This document shows, one piece after another, positions 11,104 to 22,065 of a stretch of 39,439 bases of DNA. The translations under genes and the position numbers were made by a program. The notes beneath the pieces were generated by a model. That model had not been told where the DNA came from and did not search any database. It worked only from the letters and a program-made list of their open reading frames with translations. The stretch comes from Zygnema circumcarinatum (lineage: Eukaryota > Streptophyta > Zygnematophyceae > Zygnematales > Zygnemataceae): the NCBI GenBank assembly GCA_037447605.1, contig CM074804.1, positions 8,339,454-8,378,892 of the forward strand, read 5' to 3'. The first letter of the stretch is position 1. Each line of letters opens with the position of its first letter.

Positions 11104-14100
11104 GTTATCTCTTCAAACAAAACCTGAAGCAGTAGAAAGTGTTTGATGACCTAAAAATGTATGTTACGAGCCACTCCCACTACTCTGTAGAAAAATGGTG
11201 ATGAGTATACTTTGTCATTTTATCGGCCATAATGAAGTAAGAGTAGTTTTTCGCTAGTTAAAAACTGAGCACAGAAAGGTATGCGCCATTGCACTTAATA
11301 TGGTGGATCTGTGGCTCCCGTACTACTTGGCCTTTAGATTGTATATTTTTATTAGTCGCAAAAACTGGAAAGTCCTTTGTCCAGCGTCCTGAAGTCTTCC
11401 CCTGTATCCTCCCGATGTCCAGATCCCAAAGAGTAATAATCATCCTCTTTCTTATCGTTCATCATGCTTAGTTGCTATATTCGGAACTGTAATTGGTGTC
11501 GACATTCAAATCTCCCGCTGTTCTTTTTTGGGGTCTGTGTCTCATCAAACCTGTGACGTCGGTTAAGTTTGATGCCGTTGCTTTTCTTTTCGACTGAAAA
11601 TCTGTAGACATCCAATGTAAGACAAGTCTCCGTTCAAGTGTTGGATTTCAACACTAAAGCTGTTGCCATTTTTGGGATTTGCAGGCAGGGATCAAAAGTT
11701 GGCAATTCGGTGGAAGCCCTTCGGAAAAATTATGGAATGCTGGCACTTATTCGGCAAGCATCGGCGGACTACCTTAATGGTGACGTTTCTGGAAGCGATG
11801 AAGATAAATCGGATATTATTTCTAGCGTTTTTTCTGACCGATCCCGTGGAGACACCCCTCAGGCTTCTCCTAGCTGGCGGCCTGCTTGCAGCATGCAAAA
11901 TTTGGATGTAGCTGGTCACAATCTACGACTACTACAGCAGTTGGGGCCTGCTCCTTGGCCTGGTCAAAGTGTCTGGGCAGGAGTACTGAGTGGACGGGGG
12001 GGTTGTCGACACAAAGTAGCAGTAAAGAAACTCGATGTGGCAGAAGGAAGCAATTTTGTCTGGACCCACACAAAGATTGAGGGACTTAGGAGGGCTGCAG
12101 TGTGGTGTCAGAACGTATGTCCACTATATGGAGTGGTATTGAAAGAGGGTAAGCTATGCATTGTGATGGAGAAGTATGTGGGGTCTGTGCAAGATGCCAT
12201 GCAACAGAGTGGGGGTCGGCTAACACTGGAGCAGATCCTTAGGTGAGTGTATTCTCTTCAACTAAGCATGTTTTCAAGAAAAAGATAAAATCTTTTTTTC
12301 AAAATCTGCAGCTTTTGGCAATAAGACAAAACCTCGTCGTAATGAAATTCTCCTTGGAAGGAATGCTGTTAAAAGTGGTTGCTTTTCTGGCATCTCAAAC
12401 TGCTCTATGTGATGCTGCAGATATGGTGCTGATATCGCTCGTGGGGTCAGCGAACTACACTCAGCCGGAATCATGTGCATGGGACTGAAACCTTCCAACA
12501 TGCTGCTCACCAAGCAAGGCCGCGCTGTAGTGGCAGACTATGGGCTCCCTGAAATTCAAAAACGATCCCGATGTCGAAAAGCGCGGCAGCAAAGGGGAGA
12601 CGAGATCTGTTCTAATACACATCTATGCTCTGACTGCTTGGGCTTAGCCCCCAACTACATGCCGCCAGAGGCTTGGGAGCCCACAAAAAAGTCTTCATTA
12701 AACTTGTTTTGGGAGGATCTGATGGGGCCCTGCCTGGAATCCGACGCTTGGAGCTTTGGCTGCTCTCTTGTGGAAATGTGCACTGGAATTGCCCCGTAAG
12801 GCCATTTGCATGAACTTGGTGAAGGCAGGATGGTGGTTTCGCTCGTTTTTGCAAGATGAACGCCGCTTTTGCTTTTTTTTTTTTTTGAGAATTGCGACAT
12901 GGAATCCATTTGTGTCTCTCTTCGCCATAGTCAATAATGAGTTAGTGACTGTTCATGCAGATGGGCTGGAGCCTCTCCAGAAGAGATACGACGAATGGTA
13001 GTGAAGGCTAAGCGGCAGCCTCCTGAGTATGCGGGAGTGGTGGGTGGCGGCATTCCTCGCGAGCTTTGGAAAATGATTGGAGACTGCCTGCAGTGGAAGC
13101 CATCTAAGAGACCGTCTTTCCATGCCATGCTCAGCATTTTCCTGCGGCATTTGAAGGAAATGCCGCTCAGCCCGCCTCCGAGCCCAGATAAGTAAGCTCT
13201 TTACTTTTTCCTTAGTCTCTAGATCGACTCATTTTTCATTTTTTTTTTTTTTTTTCCTTTTTGCCTGATTCCCATTTACATGAGTTTGGTTCTCTAGTTT
13301 CACAAACGATGTCATTGTCGTTTGGGAATCAGTCATCCCTCCAAGGAGCAGGAGCTTCGCAACATGGAACCATCTCCTCCTTCTGTCCTCGACTTTGCCG
13401 GGAACTCTGACGCAGCGCTCCATCGTCTGATATTGGAGGCTGATGTAGCTGGAGTGAGGCAAGTTCTCCTTCATGCTGCTTCTCTCAAAGCATATTGGAA
13501 ATAAGACCTATTCGCCTCGTCTTATTTGTGTCAATGCCCACCATGGGCAATCGAGCATATCTGTTGTGTCACTGGGCTACACTTCATGATTCTTCCCTTG
13601 ACAGGATAGTGTACACAAACCGCAAACTGACTGAGCAAACCGAACCCCTATGCAGGGACCTGCTGGACGCTGCTGTGGCTGGCAGAAAGGGGGACCCCAA
13701 ATTGCCGGGGACACCACTGACTGTGGGTACTCTACTTGAATCTCGAAATGAAGATGGCCAAACTCCAATTCACCTTGCCGCCATGCGGGGCTACTCCCAC
13801 ATACTGGAACTCCTGCTTACCCACCCTGAGGCAGACATTGATGCTTTGGATAAAAATGGAGACACGCCTATTTTCTTTGCAGTGGCCTCGGGCTCATTGG
13901 AGTGCCTCCGAGCCCTTGTGAAGCACGGAGCCAATGTGAATGCCCGGCTGAAGGATGGGTTGGGGCCTTCAGTTGCGCATGTGTGTGCCAGTTATGGCCA
14001 TCCGGACTGTATGCAGGTGAGTTAGACATTGTTTAGCTTTTTCCACCTAGCTCGAGACAGGACTCTCACTTGGCAGTTACTAGTTAAGGGACATGTTTTT

Positions 14101-17100
14101 TCCTTCTGCAGGTGATTGGTATATCGCATTGTAGCACTTGGTATGATTTCAATTGAACAATGGAGGTTGATTTCCCACCACCCCTGTCTTCCTTCCTGCT
14201 GCAGGAACTTTTGAATGCAGGCGCAGACCCAGTTGCCCTGGATGAAGATGGAGAGACGCCACTGCATCGTGCTGTGGCCAAGCGGCATATTGACTGCGCT
14301 TTGGCCATTCTCTCACACGGAGGCTGCAGGAGCATGGGCATACCCAACTACAAGGGCTTCACGTAAGTTTGATTGAGCATGCTGCACGAGAAACACGGCT
14401 GTTCTTGCTTACTTTCTTGAATGGCGGCTGTATTTTCTTCTTTACGTGACTTCACTTGCTAATCGTGAAGCAGTCGGGGAATGGGTTTGCTTCAGCCCAT
14501 TGCATATGTGTACAGCAGCGGGGAGTGTAACTTTGGTAACTCGGTGGTTAGAGCTGGACTCAGCTGAGGCTACAAAAACGGCATTAGCTGTGACTTCATC
14601 AGCGGGTCCTCCCCTTTGTGTGGCTCCGGGATTAAAGACAAGCCAGCGGTTGGGTGAGGCATACACAAACACAGCAGAAATTTGATGAATCTTTCATCAG
14701 CTCTGCCTCTCTCTTCTCTTGCCTGACACTGCTCTCAGAGCCTCCGTCCTTAGGTGGGAGGAATGATAATGCAATGTCTGCCGGAGCTGTTCCATCAGTA
14801 GTTGAGGTGCTTGTCAGGTTCTTCCTTGCTGCTGAAGCATGTGATGATTTCCAGCTCCTAACCCAAATTTGAGATGATCGTTTTGGCGTCCAGAAGGGAG
14901 AACACTTGTGGGCCTTTTTCTGAGAGCCGGGGCGGATCCATTAGCCACCGATCCCTCCCGAGGATACACATGTCTACATTTGGCAGCTCTGGCTGACGAT
15001 CCGGAAATGATAAAGGTGCTGCTCCTCCCACTGGAAGCTCGCATTTTAGTTGAAAAGATGGAGTCAGTGTTATTACGGTAATGACGGTTCTTAGGGTCCC
15101 ATCTTCTGTCTGCACCCATCAACCTGCACCCAATCGGATGGGGCTGTGTCAGCGACTGGGTGAGTCGCAACTGGAGGACTTCACTGCAGGATGTTTTCCC
15201 CAATGCTACTGTTAATTGAGCATTGTTCATGCATTCTAGCTGTTCTTGTAAATGCTATGGCTTGCCTACCTTCTGCTGATGGGATTGTTGAACCGTGCAT
15301 GCGGATTTTGGCTAGAAACTCCGATTTTCTTGAATAATCACCTGTCCTCTTTACAGCATTATGAGCCCCCCAAATGTGACCAATGGTGCCTTTCGTTCTG
15401 TTTCCTGTCCTTTGAAAAACTACGCAACGTAATGCAGACTATGCTTGACGGGGGCATCGACGTGAATATGCGAGATGCCCGCGGTAGCACTGCCCTCCAT
15501 GTGGCCCTTGCCAGGGGCTCTCAGCGAGCAGTTAGTCTCCTTCTGGAGCATAATGCGGATTATAATCTTCAGGTGGGTTTTACTATATCTATCAGAAGAT
15601 TATTGCCTGCATGTTGTGACCACCGGTCATGATCAGCTTACCTGGTCCGTTTGTAGATTGATCGCTTTGAGCCCTGTAGAGTTATTAATGATGCAGGTTT
15701 GCTGGGCCAAAAAATGAAGCATGTTAAAATACCATGACGATTGGGATGATGCCGCCGGTATACTATCTATGTTTTTGCATCATCAGGTCAAGTTCTATGT
15801 TTTAGGCGGTGGATGGATTGTTCCTGCTCCTCCTCCTCCTATCACCTTCTCCCTTGACTCTCTAGCAAAGTCTGAGGGGCAGGTGCTCACGTGTACTGTT
15901 TCCTTTTATGCATTGGCACCTCCTGAATCTTGTATTGGTCTTGGGCAATTTACAGGATGACGATGGAAACAACTCACTGCATGTGGCAGCGCTCACGAGT
16001 AAATGCATCCGCGAGAACTTCAAATGGCTCACATTAATGCTCTGCAAGCCTGACTCACAACCTCATGTGAAAAATCACAGGTATATATAATGCCATACAC
16101 ACCATGGTAACTCCTTATTCATCTCCATGCCCTGCTGGTTCACTTGCATGGGGCAAAATGTTTGCTTGAAGCAGCACTTTTTGGGATTCGACGCTTTCCT
16201 GTATTTGGTGGAGGAGACTCTTTCTTGAGAGACTGCCCCGTGTGAGCCCCGCAGTGGCAGAACCGTGCAAGATATATTGGATGTGGTTCCTCGGGAATGG
16301 ATTTCTGAAGACCTGCTTACAGCACTCGACAATAAAGGCATGCAGCTTGCTCCTGCAGTGTACGGCTTTCCTTCACCTCACATCAATTTGTAATCATTTC
16401 TCAAGACCTTTTGAACTAAGATTGAATCAGTTGTATTGCTCGATCATCGAATCTGTGTTGTGCCTGTCATTGCAGATTCTCCCCTTCCGATTGGGTCATG
16501 TTTAAACGCTCCGTGGAAGAACCCAAATACGGATGGCAAGGGGCCTCCTCCGGCAGTGTGGGGTTTGTGCAGTCGGTGGCAGAGAATGGAGAGCTCACGG
16601 TAATGTTTTGCACCGGCGAGGTCCGCGCGCTATATTCCGAGCTGCATAAAGTTGTTCCCTTTGAGCAGGGCCAGCATGTGCGGGTGAAGGCCTCTGTGAA
16701 GGAACCGCGGTAAGGAAAAACGAGCCAAAGAATGTAGCAACATGTAGACAAAAGAGAAAAGAAACTCCATTGTGGCCAATGTCATCCTTCCGAATTCGTT
16801 TCTCTATAATCTGCAGAGGCTGCAGCTTCTCCACACTCACTTGTTAAAACTGCAATTGTTGTCATGGGTCAGTACGTGTATGCAAAAGTGACACATCCCC
16901 AAGTTTGACACGTGTATCTCTCTGAACGTGGTCGACAAACGATAGGCATGATCGGCCAAGTCTATAACATATAGTTCTTCCTATACTCTATCCTCCCTAA
17001 GAGCCCTTCTGCCGTACCCCCCTTCACAGGTATGGTTGGCGCAGTCAGTCCCATTCCAGCGTTGGAACGGTTCTCTGCATCGACGATGATGGGGTCCTCC

Positions 17101-20100
17101 GAGTGGGCTTCCAGGGGGCTTCAAGGGGGTGGAAGGCTGACCCTGCAGATATGGAGAGAGTGGAGGAGTTTAAGGTTGGGGACTGGGTGAGGGCAACTCC
17201 CAGTCTGAGCAAGCCCAAGCATGGGCTCGGCTCTGCAGTGCCCGGCAGCATAGGGGTGGTGTACAGCCTGCGGGCGGATCATAGCCTACTAATTAACTTC
17301 TGCTTTCAAGATGAGCCTTGGCTTTGTGAACCTGAGGAGGTGGAGGCAGTGCAGCCATTTCAGGTGAGGACATGAGAATAAGTGGAAAAACAACCGACTA
17401 AGAAAAAGGCTTCCTTGTCTTTAATAGGCGACATGCCTGTGCTTGTTGATCCCGAAGGTGTTTTCTAGAAGCTTTGTCCACAGAGGCTGAATCCAACTTG
17501 TAATCCACCTTAACAAGAGGATGGCACACTACCACGCAAGCATAGGTAACACCAAGATTGGCAACCACGATTTAAGTCATAACCCACTCAAAGTAACAAC
17601 CACAATGTTCAGAAAAGACCAACGCTGTTTCCTTAATGACATATGGCAATGTGCGTGGGCAGGTGGGCGAACGAGTTTGTGTGAAGCGGTCGGTTGCAGA
17701 GCCTCGCTTTGGATGGTGTGGAGAGACCCACCATACAGTTGGGAGCATAAGTGATGTAAGCAGCAATGGGCTGCTTAGGGTTTCTGTGAGTGGGAGATCG
17801 GCCGCATGGCAGGCTGATCCTGCCGACATGGAGAGGCTCGAGCAGCTTGTGGTGAGGATTTTGCTTTACCCGTCCAAGTGAAGAATGCTTTGGCTTATGG
17901 ATATCGAGTTTAGGCGGCCTTTCTCGCTTGATGTTCTATGACCAACATGTTTGTATGGAGACAGTGGAGTAATATGGACGATAGCCGGTATGCCGGTGGA
18001 TGTACCGGTACGGTCTGTTGTCTTATTTATATGCGCAAAGGTGAAGGTGGGCCTTTCGCTGGTTTTGTTTTGAAGGTTTGATGACCACATGTGAAGCTAC
18101 TTAATTGGCAATGTGCAAGTTTTTGCAGGTGGGAGACTGGGTGAGAGTGAAGGCTTCCGTTCCTTCACCCAAGTATGGATGGGAGGATGTTACAAGAGGC
18201 AGCGTAGGGGTAGTCCACATGGTCGATGAGGACGGCGACATTGGAATTGGCTTTTGCTTTTGTGTTCGGCCATTCGACTGTTCCATGGCAGATGTGGAAA
18301 AGGTCTCTCTACCCTTACAGCTATCACCTTCATGCTTTATATATGCCTTTGTAGGTTCCACACTTAGCTTGTTTCTCACTAATCCCAGTTGCTCATAAAT
18401 GATCAAGGAATAGCTTCTCGAATCCATATGTGATCGCATAATGTAACACCAGCTTCACTTTTTTAAAGTTTATGCTCAGTTTGTATGTAAATAGCAACGA
18501 CATCCCTTGGCAATCCTTTGTCTGCATCCATAACCTTCAATTCCTGATGCGGTTAAGTATGCAGGTTCCAGCCTTCCGAATAGGGCAAGAAATTCGTATA
18601 CTACCAAGTGTTTCCGAACCACGTCTTGGCTGGTCGGGAGAGAATTCCACCACATCTGGAAAAGTTGTTTCCATTGACATGGATGGCACCTTGAATGTGA
18701 GTCTGCTGCCTCCGTTAGCTGCACTACTCATTCAAGCCCAGTGCAGTTTGGTGTTTATTCTTGTAGGTTACAAACGTTCATGAAGATCGTGAAGTTCTAA
18801 GTACAGACGTGAAAGTGTCGTTTCGGTCTCTGCTTTTCATTGTTGCGTCTCAACTACAACTCAATCAACTCAATAAAGAAGAGTTCTGAATGGTTAGATG
18901 AGACTCTGAATCTTCTGACACTTGGGAAGAATGATCAAAATTCTTCTTGCAGGTGCGTGTTATTGGCCGGTCGAGCTTGTGGCGCGTTTCCCCCGGTGAT
19001 GCAGAATGTTTATCCGGATTTGAGGTGGGCGACTGGGTGAGGCTTAAGGAGCACTCCGAAAACACACCGAGTCCGGAGTGGTTTGGTGGAGCTGTTGGGA
19101 GTGGTAGGAATGGAACAGTAGGACTGTCTCAGAGAGGAAGCATAGCCGTTGTACACAGTACATTAGAGAATGCGAACTTAGAATTGGCTGCCTGCTTCAG
19201 GCACGGGCGGTGGACCTGCCACTCCTCGCAGGTGGAGAAGGTGACTCCCTTGAAAGTGGGGCAGCATGTGCAGATAAAGGGAGGGATTAAGGAGCCAAGG
19301 TGGGGCTGGAGAGGGGTCAAGCAGGGTAGTAGAGGCGTGGTAGTGGGAGTGCATGCAGATGGTGAGGTGAGGGTAGCATTTCCGGGAGCGGGGCATGTTC
19401 CATGGAAAGCGGACCCTGCAGATGTTGAGGTGGTAGAGGTGCTGCAGGTGGGCGATTGGGTGAGAGTGCAGCCTGAACTGGCAGAGCCTCGGTTTGGCTG
19501 GAAATCGGTGAAGCGCGGGAGTGTAGGAATTGTGCAGGGAATACTCTATGACGTGGAGTCCTTGTCAGCATTGAAAGGAGTGCCGCATACTTCATTCGAG
19601 AAGCAGCAACAGAACGGCAACATGGAAACAGGTTGTTGTGGAAGCTGCAAGAATGGCGTGGATTGCGGGGACTCGAAACAGGGCGAAAGTTCAGGAGAGA
19701 GCGAATCCGATGACTGGAAAAGAGGGAGGAAACGATCTGGGGTGGAGGAAGGGACAGAGGGAGCTGCCTGTGAATCTGAAGTACGCAATGGTGGGGAAGA
19801 AAGCAGTCGTGTGCCTGTTGGGAGTGAAGAAACGAGTTCAGGGGAGGTATCAAAGTCTGCGGGATGCCCCAAAGAGAGATACCTCCAACAGGACTACTCT
19901 TGCTCTACTGCAACAGACTGTCGTGAAGGCTCATGGAAAGGCAGTGAGCACTCTCAGTCTTCCGTTACCCAGAACCTGGAACAGCCGCATGGATCCTCAG
20001 TGTCGTCAGAGTGGCCTGTGTTGGTCGGGTTTTGTGGCCAGCAGGAGAGATGGGTGGGAATGCCTTCCGAGCTTCAAAGGGTAGATCCAATTAGGGTTGC

Positions 20101-20920
20101 GCAGCGTGTGAAGCTAAAGGAGGGCATTGTTCAGCCGCGGTTTGGATGGATGGGGCACGACCAAGGAACCGTTGGCACAGTTGCGTCTGTGGATGGAGAC
20201 GGCCAGCTCAGAATACATTCTCCCATGTCTACTCAAAAGGCGTGGATTCTCGACCCTGCAGAGGTGGAAGTGGTCGAAGACCAGGTGAAGCAGCGCTTTC
20301 CTGCTCTGGAAACCTTAGTTAGCCTGAACCGCCACAGATCACCCTGAACCCCTCTCCAGTCTTTTTCTACCGACGGACCGACCGACCAGTGATGCGGTCT
20401 CTTTGGCCTGATGATACCAGTGCATGCTCACATGTATGCGACATTAGTCTGATTGTGATTTTGATTGTGATTCTGATTGTAAGTGTAATTGTTTCTTCGG
20501 GTGCTCCCCTCCTTGCCTATGCAGCCGCTGAAGGTGGGCGATTGGGTGCGGGTTCGGTCGAGTGTTCCGGTGCCCTCTCACCAGTGGGGAGAAGTGAGCC
20601 ATGGGAGCATTGGAGTGGTCCACCGCATAGACGATGAGGGGGACCTCTGGGTGGCCTTTTGCTTTCTGAACCGCCTGTGGGTCTGCCGCTCAGCAGAGAT
20701 GGAAAGGGTGGAGCCGTTCCGTGTTGGCCAACGGGTCCGTGTCAAACTTTCTGTAGTGAACCCGCGGTTAGGGTGGGGAAACGAGACCTGTGCCAGCCGA
20801 GGCTTTGTGGCGGGAGTGGATGCTGATGGCAAAGTTCGAGTGAGGTTTGCTCGGAGAGAGGGACGGCTCTGGGTGGGGGATCCCGCGGACCTCGAGCTGG
20901 ACCTCCAGGAGGGTGGCTGA
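10945..20920 (+). CDS. KEG: KEEP ON GOING (KEG) E3 ubiquitin-protein ligase
   Basis: Nineteen exons, about 1,799 aa: 10945-11103, 11689-12242, 12421-12795, 12961-13191, 13333-13458, 13656-14016, 14205-14362, 14496-14653, 14894-15015, 15438-15572, 15956-16080, 16255-16359, 16476-16709, 17030-17363, 17663-17851, 18129-18302, 18565-18696, 18953-20284, 20525-20920. The order RING, kinase, ankyrin, HERC2-like repeats is unique to plant KEG, and residues align almost gap-free with the Arabidopsis protein (about 1,625 aa). In Arabidopsis, KEG sits at the trans-Golgi/early endosome and marks ABI5-type bZIP factors for degradation, so it restrains abscisic acid signalling; that role is inferred here. 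All junction phases agree. Odd points: a weak first donor (TAC|GTTATC), a GC-AG fifth intron, a weak donor at 16360, and a roughly 155-residue insertion near 19552-20015. Confidence 0.95.
11689..13191 (+). other. KEG: KEG exons 2-4: kinase domain with an altered catalytic loop
   Basis: Residues about 54-440. Exon 2 opens with GNSVEALRKNYGMLALI, the conserved RING-kinase linker. The beta-3 lysine is about K166 in KVAVKK. The catalytic loop reads CMGLKPSN where HRDLKPSN is canonical, so the proton-acceptor Asp is Gly (about 259) and the His is Cys. DFG is DYG (about 277-279) and APE is PPE. As I recall it, Arabidopsis KEG also lacks the HRD Asp (CMNIKPSN), so the loss is partly ancestral. Confidence 0.88.
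13333..16359 (+). other. KEG: KEG exons 5-12: ankyrin repeats
   Basis: Residues about 440-870. Recognisable ankyrin signatures: DGQTPIHLAAMRGYSHILEL, DGETPLHRAVAKRHIDCAL, GFTPLHMC, GYTCLHLAAL, STALHVALARGSQRAVSLLL, DDDGNNSLHVAAL. Substrate binding is attributed to this region in Arabidopsis KEG. Its many short exons (105-361 nt) contrast with the long 3' exon 18. Confidence 0.9.
13459..13655 (+). other. KEG: GC-AG intron in KEG (intron 5)
   Basis: The donor is GTGAG|GCAAGT and the acceptor TATGCAG|GGACC. Joining them gives GVRDLLDAAVAG, which matches the KEG family residue for residue (GVRNILAKAAAG in Arabidopsis). Using the nearest GT instead breaks this alignment. AG|GCAAGT is the strong exon-pairing context typical of GC donors. 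Confidence 0.8.
16476..20920 (+). other. KEG: KEG exons 13-19: HERC2-like repeats
   Basis: Residues about 872-1799. The unit pattern VGDWVRVK...P.YGW......GSVGVVH.VDEDGD...F recurs about twelve times (for example QGQHVRVKASVKEPR at 16666-16709, FKVGDWVRATPSLSKPKHG at 17170-17223, VGDWVRVKASVPSPKYGWED at 18129-18188). Unit ends carry RGWKADPADMERVEE-type motifs. This half of the protein is highly collinear with Arabidopsis KEG apart from the exon 18 insertion. Confidence 0.92.
19552..20015 (+). other. KEG: Low-complexity insertion inside one HERC2-like repeat of KEG
   Basis: Between SVGIVQGILYD and EWPVLVGFCGQQERW the frame stays open for about 155 codons that Arabidopsis KEG lacks (there, roughly ten residues). 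The insert is Ser/Glu/Gly-rich with Cys pairs (CCGSCKNGVDCGD, SSGESESDDWKRGRKRSG, EESSRVPVGSEETSSGEVSK) and looks disordered. No convincing donor/acceptor pair with matching phase was seen, and no stop codon occurs, so I read it as coding. Confidence 0.65.
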
Positions 20921-22065
20921 GAGATCTCTGGTTTTCCATGCACGTGAAGACTTATTCAGATTCAGTTTCCGTTTCCCATGCACAGGCTAAGAGACAGAGA
21001 CAGAAGATGACCTTTGCCTTGGCAAAGTAGAATAGCAACCGCGCCACGTTTCCAATATCTTTCTCTTTTTCTTCTTCGTTTTTTTTCTTTTTTCGCGTAT
21101 TCCCCGTTTGTTAGAGCACCTGGGTTTGAATAGCGTCTTGATGGTTTTAGCGGCATACACCCTGTGATAGGTAGGACTATTCAAGCTAGGGTTCAGACTT
21201 CTATATGATCCCGCACAGTAGAGCGAAAAGGATGGCGGCTTCCAAATTCGTCTCCCATATAAGGGGTTGTTCTGGTAGGCTTGCGATCGGTCTCTTCGTA
21301 GTAGTTCCGTTTACCGTACTAGGATTGAAGAGCATAGAAAAGGCAGTTTTCTGTCTGCCGGGCCAATCGCAGGGCTACCAGATTTGGGCGTTAAGTTGCA
21401 AGGGGAGGAGTTCTCCCAACAGACTTCTTCTGCCGGTTTCTTTCTCCACTTTTGTATGCCCATTTTCTGATTCCACTTCTTGCGTTTTACTTCTTTATTC
21501 CATCTCGTGAACAATTCCACTTCATTGTTTCACTTCTACCAGGTTCCACTCCATTCCCATTTCCCGAACGTGAAACATCTCATTAAATTAACTCCCATTT
21601 CAATAAAAATCCTTGTCTTGGCAACTCAGCAGTTCCAATCTCTAGTTTTTACCCCACTTTCTTGATCCACTTGGGTAAGAGTCCCCTTTCTATTTCAATG
21701 GTCTTATTTTTTTTTTTGGTTTAGGTTTAGTTTGATCTCACATCTCCGAGGAACGAAACGAAGAAGAGAAGTTGGGAAGAGTGAGGGGGAATTCGATCTC
21801 CTTTGAATAAGTTCACACCCGCCTGTGAACACGGGGATGGCAGAGTTGTGCCTTCTGTACAACGCTCCTGCAGAGTCTCTCTCCCTACTAGCCAAAAGCC
21901 TAATAGCCTTCACCTTCCCTCAATCAGCTCACACGCCTACTCCTACTCCTACAACTGTACATACAAACGCCTAAAGCAGTAACCCCTCCTCTCTCCCCTC
22001 CCTACCCTCCCTCCTCTCCTCTCCTCTTTTAAGCAGGAGAAGGCGTATTCGCTCTCCCTCCCGCC
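20921..22065. other. Intergenic region between convergent KEG and EGY3-like genes
   Basis: About 1.1 kb holding the two 3' ends. Sequence is T-rich on the + strand between 21060 and 21720, followed by a CT-rich run at 21985-22030 (TCTCCTCTCC type). No exon-like open frame with a family signature was found on either strand. Confidence 0.5.

Noticed and set aside
16360-16475. Alternative KEG donor at TTTGTAATC (near 16390) extending exon 12
   Set aside because: It would add ten residues that break the exact-length match to the family at LAPAV-FSPSDWV; the donor at 16360 keeps it.
19317-20084. Antisense and alternative-frame open frames (up to 178 codons) within KEG exon 18
   Set aside because: They shadow the KEG coding strand and the purine-biased insertion; the sense frame matches the KEG family on both sides.
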